A stretch of 64,000 nucleotides of DNA, taken from the NCBI RefSeq assembly GCF_024166365.1, contig NC_064822.1, positions 107,876,823-107,940,822 of the forward strand. Reading direction: 5' to 3'. The position numbers and the translations under genes are program-made. Numbering within the stretch: the stretch's first letter is position 1; each line of letters starts with the position of its first letter. The DNA comes from Elephas maximus indicus. Its lineage: Eukaryota; Chordata; Mammalia; Proboscidea; Elephantidae. The notes beneath the pieces were generated by a model. The model made no database searches. It was not told where the DNA came from and worked only from the letters and a program-made list of their open reading frames with translations. Below are positions 59,072-64,000 of this stretch, one piece after another.

Positions 59072-61258
59072 TGGTGAGAATGGGCTGGGCTCAGCCCTGG
59101 AAGGTGAGCTTGCAAGGTGGGAAGGGCTGAGCTTTACAAAGAGTGAGATCACACCCAGGTTATTAGAAAAGTTATGAAATGTGAGGGTTGCTGTTTTAGT
59201 TTCCTTTAGTCAGGGAAAAATTCTCCTGCCTTCCAGCTTTGACTTGATCACAATACAATAAGACTATTCCCAATTCACTGTAGTCAGGAGTTAGTCACTG
59301 TCTCCAGCAAAGGTTGGACATTTTATGGTCGTGTATCACAATGCACCGAGTGATACTGAGTGATCTCTTCTCCCCGACCTAATCTTTCCTGCCATTTGGG
59401 ACATTAGAGATCAGATGTAATCCATTGCATATGCCCCAACAGAAGGATCACTGTGTTCTCAATAAAAGCCAATATTAAGTTAAAATTTTTTTCTTTTAAT
59501 TATTTATTCAGCTGAAAAAGTAGAACAACAAAATGAACTCCTATATACCCACCACCCTCTCTGTATTTTCTATAAACTAGTAGTTAAATCTAGAAGCTAA
59601 GGAAATTTCTCTTATGTATTTACCTTTTTCCCGGTGTAGACATAGTTGAATGTCTACTTATAATATTGAATATTTTTTTATTTACGCATTTATTCACATA
59701 TTTAAAATTGAATATGTAACACACATTTATGAAACAAAGTATGTGCTTAAATTAAGACTATTCCCCAGCCACTCAGTTCCCCTATTTGTAGGAAAGCACT
59801 GTTACCGGTTCCTTGTATATCCTTCTAGCAGCTTTCCTTCTTTATGCCTTTCTGCAGTGTGGGTTCTCTCTCTGTGTATACAATCTCCAGTCTCTCATGT
59901 ATATTCTCTTTCCTTATGGTTTCCAATTATGCTTGGAAACTGTTTTGTCTTTCATAGTTATATTTTTGCTTGCAGCTCTTTTCACACTCTCCGATCCTCA
60001 TGTCATATTGCTGGCTTCTCTCAGCCTTCTTCTGTATGTCCATCATTGGGCATTCAGCAATGTCTAATCCCTTTGTGCTGCTTTTAGTTTGGCCTTTGTT
60101 TCTGATATGGCTTCCTTTATTTACTTATTTTCTCTGCTTTTTTTCTGAACTCTGCAATCTAATGTTTTATATTTTATTGTTTTAGTCTATGGTCCCTTCG
60201 TTCTCCTTTGATCTAGAGGTAATTATTTCATTGAGCTGTTTGTTAATATTTCACAGTGACTTATTTTCTGGTGAGTGTCCTTTTTCTGCCTTTTGTTTTT
60301 TCTGTTCCTTTGATTTTTTACCATGTAGTATCTTTTGTGGGCCCTGAGATTTTTCCTTACTGGATAGTAATCATCTTTGATTGAGGTAAAGTCCTCCTGG
60401 CATAGCCATACGTTGCAGAACGTATTCTGAGTTGAATTCTGACTCATAGTGACTCCTTAGGACTGAATAGAGCTGCCCAGAGGGTTTCCAAGGCTGTAAA
60501 TCTTTATGGAAGCAGACTGTCACATCTTTCTCCCATGGAGCGGCTAGTGGTTTAGCAGCCAAGGGCATAACTTCTGTGCCACCTGGCCCCTGAGGGGAGA
60601 TATTGGGGCCATATTCCAGGACTGTGTGAATAATCCTTTTAATCTTTAATTCTAGCCAGTCAATCAAGATCACTGGAGGGTGGTTTACAATTCAGTCTCT
60701 GTGTTTTCTTTTTCTTACCAAGAAATTGTGCTACAAATGAGGCTTACCTCTGATTCGTTATTCAGCCTTGGCTTCATAGCATCTGGAGGCTTCACGACAA
60801 ATGGGGTCTTGCCCCCAGCCCACACACCCTGTTCCCGTTGTTGCAAACAAGGGATTCTTGGGTTTAGACCTGAGGAAGTGCCATTGGCATTGACTTTGCA
60901 TGAGTTAAATGAGTCAACAGTGCCTGGTATGTAGAAAAACCTCAATGCGAGGCTTTGTTTGGTTTTGCTTTGTGCTTACAATGTTGTTTGGTTTTGTTTT
61001 GTCGGTTTTTGAGAGTGTTCTTCACTGGCCTTTTCTTGGATCTGCAGCTGTAAGCATCCCTCTCAGTATTCCTGACCCTTTTGATTATACTTTTCTATTT
61101 CTGTGAGTCCTTCTTCTGTTTTTGGTTCAGAGATTTTAAGGTCTTTTAATTTTAATTTTGGTGATTGGAGTTTACTTTATGCTTCTAGTTCTCCTGGTTG
61201 TTTTTTTTGTAATTCCTGAAGAGAAGAGGGAAATGCCTCACTTTCCTCCACTAGGTTA
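59072..61258. other. 5' flank of KRT copy 2
   Basis: Paralogue of 33828-36015 with only a few scattered differences (for example near 59605, 60110 and 60265). Holds the shared old SINE at 60429-60590. No further gene seen. Confidence 0.6.
60429..60590 (-). mobile_element. Old AfroSINE, minus strand, unit 2
   Basis: Same insertion as 35185-35345. Confidence 0.8.
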
Positions 61259-61259
61259 A

Positions 61260-61424
61260 ATTTAGATGGTGGTGTAGTGGTTAGGAGCTATGGCTGTTAA
61301 CCAAAAACGTCAGCAGTTTGAATCCACCAGTCACTCCTTGGCAACTCCATGGGGCACTTCTACTCCGTCATATATGGTTGCTATGAGTTGGTATCCACTC
61401 AGTGGTAATGGGTTTGGTTTGTTT
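61260..61424 (+). mobile_element. AfroSINE, unit 2
   Basis: Same insertion as 36016-36180. Confidence 0.85.
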
Positions 61425-61718
61425 TTGTTTTGTTTTTATTCACATATCCATGTGTTGAATATTGTATTATTTAAAATATTAACCTAATAAATTAGTATAC
61501 AAATGTTATTTTTTCCTCTTTCACATCATGAAAACAACCTTATTCAATGCAGATATCATTGTGCTTAATGTCTCCATCTCCCTAGATCTATGTTGTGAGT
61601 CACCTGAAGATTTTATCGAACACATTCATGTTTATAGTCACTGGATTTTTAATCCCAGAATATATTTGAGCTCCTGTCAGTGTAACAATCTACCTTATTA
61701 CTTAAATTTTGTGTTATT

Positions 61719-63366
61719 CAGAGAATGCAGTGCTCAGAGGTCAATTTATATCAATAAATGCACCCATACAAAAAGAAAAAAGGACCAAAATCAAATAACT
61801 GTCCCTGCAACTTTAATAAACAGAAAGAGAGCATCATCAACAACAAAAAAACCCCTCAAGCACCAGAAGAAAACTAATAATAAAAATTAGAGTAGAATTA
61901 AATGAATTTGAGAAGAGAAAAACAATTGAAAGAGTTAAAAAGACCAAAAGCTTTGTCTTCGAAAAAATTAACAAAATTGATAAACCATTGGCCAGACTGA
62001 CAAAAGAAAAACAGGAAAGGAAACAAATAACCTGAATAAGAGATGAGAAGGGAGATACCACAACAGACCCATCTGACGTTAAAAGAATCATATCAGATTA
62101 CTATGAAAAATTGTACTCTACCACATTTGAAAACCTAGAAGAAACAGATGAATTCCTAGAAACACACTACCTACCTAAACTAATACAAACAGAGGTAGAA
62201 CAACAAAATAGACACATAACAAAAGAAGAGATTGAAAAGGTAATCAAAAAACTTCCAACAAAAAAAATCCCTGGCCCTGACGGCTTCACTGCAGAGTTCT
62301 ATCAGAGTGTCAGAGAAGAGGTAACACCACTAGTACTAAAGGTACTTAGAGCATAGAAAAGGACAGAATACTCCCAAACTCATGCTATGAAGCCAGCATA
62401 TACCCGATACCAAAACCAGGTAAAGACGCCACAAAAAAAGAAAATTATAGACTTATGTCCCTAATAAACGTAGATGCAAAAATCCTCAACCAATAGAATT
62501 CAACAACATATCAAAAAAATAATAATAATAATTCACCATGACCAAGTGAGATTCATACCAGGCATGCAGCGGTGGTTCTACATTAGAAAAATAATTAATG
62601 TAACCCACCACATAAATAAAACAGAAGACAAGAATCACATGATTTTATCAATTGATGCAGAAAAGGCATTTGACAAAGTCCAACACTCACTCATGATAAA
62701 AACTCTCAGCAAAACAGGAATAGAAGGAAAATTCCTCAAAATAATAAAGGACATTTATACAAAGCCGACAGCCAACATCATCCTAACTGGAGAGATTCTG
62801 AAAGCATTCACCCTGAGACTGGGAATTAGACAAGGATGCCCTTTATCACCACTCTTATTCAACATTGTGCTGGAGGTCCTAGCCAGAGCAATTAGGCTAG
62901 ATAAGGAAATAAAGGGCATCCAATTTGGTAAGGAAGAAGTAAAAATATCTCCATTTGCAGATGGCATGATCTTATACACAGAAAACCCTAAAGAATCCTC
63001 CAGAAAACTGCTGAAACCAATAGAAGAGTTCAGCAAAGTATCAGGATACAAGATAAACACACAAAAGTTAGTTGGATTCCTCTACAGCAACAAAAAGAAC
63101 ATCAAAGAGGAAATCACCAAACCAATACCATTTACAGTAGCCCCCAAGAAGATAGAATGCTTAGGAATAAATCTTACCAGAGACATAAAAGACCTATACA
63201 AAGAAAACTACAAGACACTACTGGAAGAAACCAGAAGAGACCTACAGAAGTGGAAAAACATACCTTGCTCATGGATAGGAAGACTTAACATTGTAAAAAT
63301 GTCTATTCTTCCAAAAGCCATCTATAGATACAATGCAATTCTGATCCAAATTCCAACGACATTTTT
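61719..63366 (+). mobile_element. 5'-truncated LINE-1, unit 2 copy
   Basis: Same insertion point (after TTGTGTTATT, 61709-61718) and same 5' truncation as 36476. The RT frame 62474-63475 is open for 333 residues, longer than in unit 1, but the catalytic FADD reads FADG, so the enzyme would be dead even where the frame is open. Split at 63366 by the minus-strand L1, with target copy CCAACGACATTTTT at 63353-63366. Confidence 0.9.
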
Positions 63367-64000
63367 GAAAAATAATTTTTATTGTGCTTTAAGTGAAAGT
63401 TTACAAATCAAGTCATTCTCTCACACAAAAACCCATATACACCTTGCTACACACTCCCAATTACTCTCCCCCTAATGAGACAGCCTTCTCTCTCCCTCCA
63501 CTGTCTCTTTTCATGTCCATTTCGCCAGCTTCTAACCCCCTCCACCCTCTCGTCTGCCCTCCAGGCAGGAGACGCCAACATAGTCTCACGTGTCCATCTG
63601 ATCCAAGAAGCCCACTCCTCACCAGCATCCCTCTCCAACCCATTGTCCAGTCCAATCCATGTCTGAAGAGTTGGCTTCAGGAATGGTTCCTGTCCTGGGC
63701 CAACAGAAGTTCTGGGGGCCATGACCACTGGGGTCCCTCCAGTCTCAGTCAGATCATTAAGTCTGGTCTTATGAGAATTTGGGGTCGGCATCCCACTGCT
63801 CTCCTGCTCCCTCAGGGGTTCTCTGTTGTGTTCCCTGTCAGGGCAGTCATCAGTTGTAGCCGGGCACCATCTAGTTCTTCTGGTCTCAGGATGATGTAGT
63901 CGCCGGTTCATGTGGCCCTTTCTGTCTCTTGGGCTTGTAGTCACCTTGTGTCCTTGGTGTTCTTCATTCTCCTTTGATCCAGGTGGGTTGAGACCAATTG
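63367..64000 (-). mobile_element. Minus-strand LINE-1, 3'UTR end, unit 2 (runs off the window)
   Basis: 3'UTR of the same nested L1 as 38113-45907, with about 5% differences by eye over the first 350 bases. The rest lies beyond the window. Confidence 0.9.

Overview
This is a mammalian, non-coding-rich window from an afrotherian, most probably an elephant. Three things point that way: afrotherian tRNA-derived SINEs (AfroSINE type, whose 3' ends match the RTE 3' end, around GTCGAGTC...GACTC), RTE/BovB-like LINEs, and several near full-length LINE-1s of one young-looking family. The only functional protein genes I can support are two type II keratin genes of the KRT6 group, both on the minus strand, each with nine exons and an open reading frame (551 and 549 residues).

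Layout. 1-22 kb is a nest of LINEs. An old plus-strand L1 runs through the whole stretch and was split by a young full-length plus-strand L1 (1833-9440), a UBC processed pseudogene (11056-11519), a 5'-inverted RTE copy (12963-13383) and a full-length minus-strand L1 (13698-21245). 22.0-36.5 kb is keratin unit 1: decayed L1, an MLT2-like LTR, an ERVL/MaLR-like provirus remnant, then KRT copy 1 (28509-33727) and its 5' flank. 36.5-48.4 kb is a plus-strand L1 split by a minus-strand full-length L1 (38113-45907). 48.4-61.7 kb is keratin unit 2, with KRT copy 2 at 53766-58971. From 61.7 kb the same nested L1 pair starts again and runs off the window.

Evolution. The two units are tandem paralogues (the 5' ends are offset by 25,244 bp), and a third, older copy of the flank lies at 22.0-22.55 kb. 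Divergence between the units is patchy. It is high in the left part of each unit, nil over about 290 bp near 27.25-27.54 kb, moderate over exons 7-9, and close to 1% or less from about 29.87 to 37.2 kb (exons 1-6, promoter, 5' flank), then rises again inside the shared L1. This mosaic looks like gene conversion. Insertions private to one unit, with the empty site visible in the other, give a relative order of events.

The keratins would pair with type I partners (KRT16/KRT17 type in other mammals) in stress- or friction-exposed epithelia and hair-follicle companion layers; that role is inferred from the family. I found no non-repeat system that is clearly new. The most interesting signals are the conversion mosaic, the copy-specific weak splice sites and the prediction of at least one more linked copy. 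Divergence figures are by-eye estimates from selected stretches.
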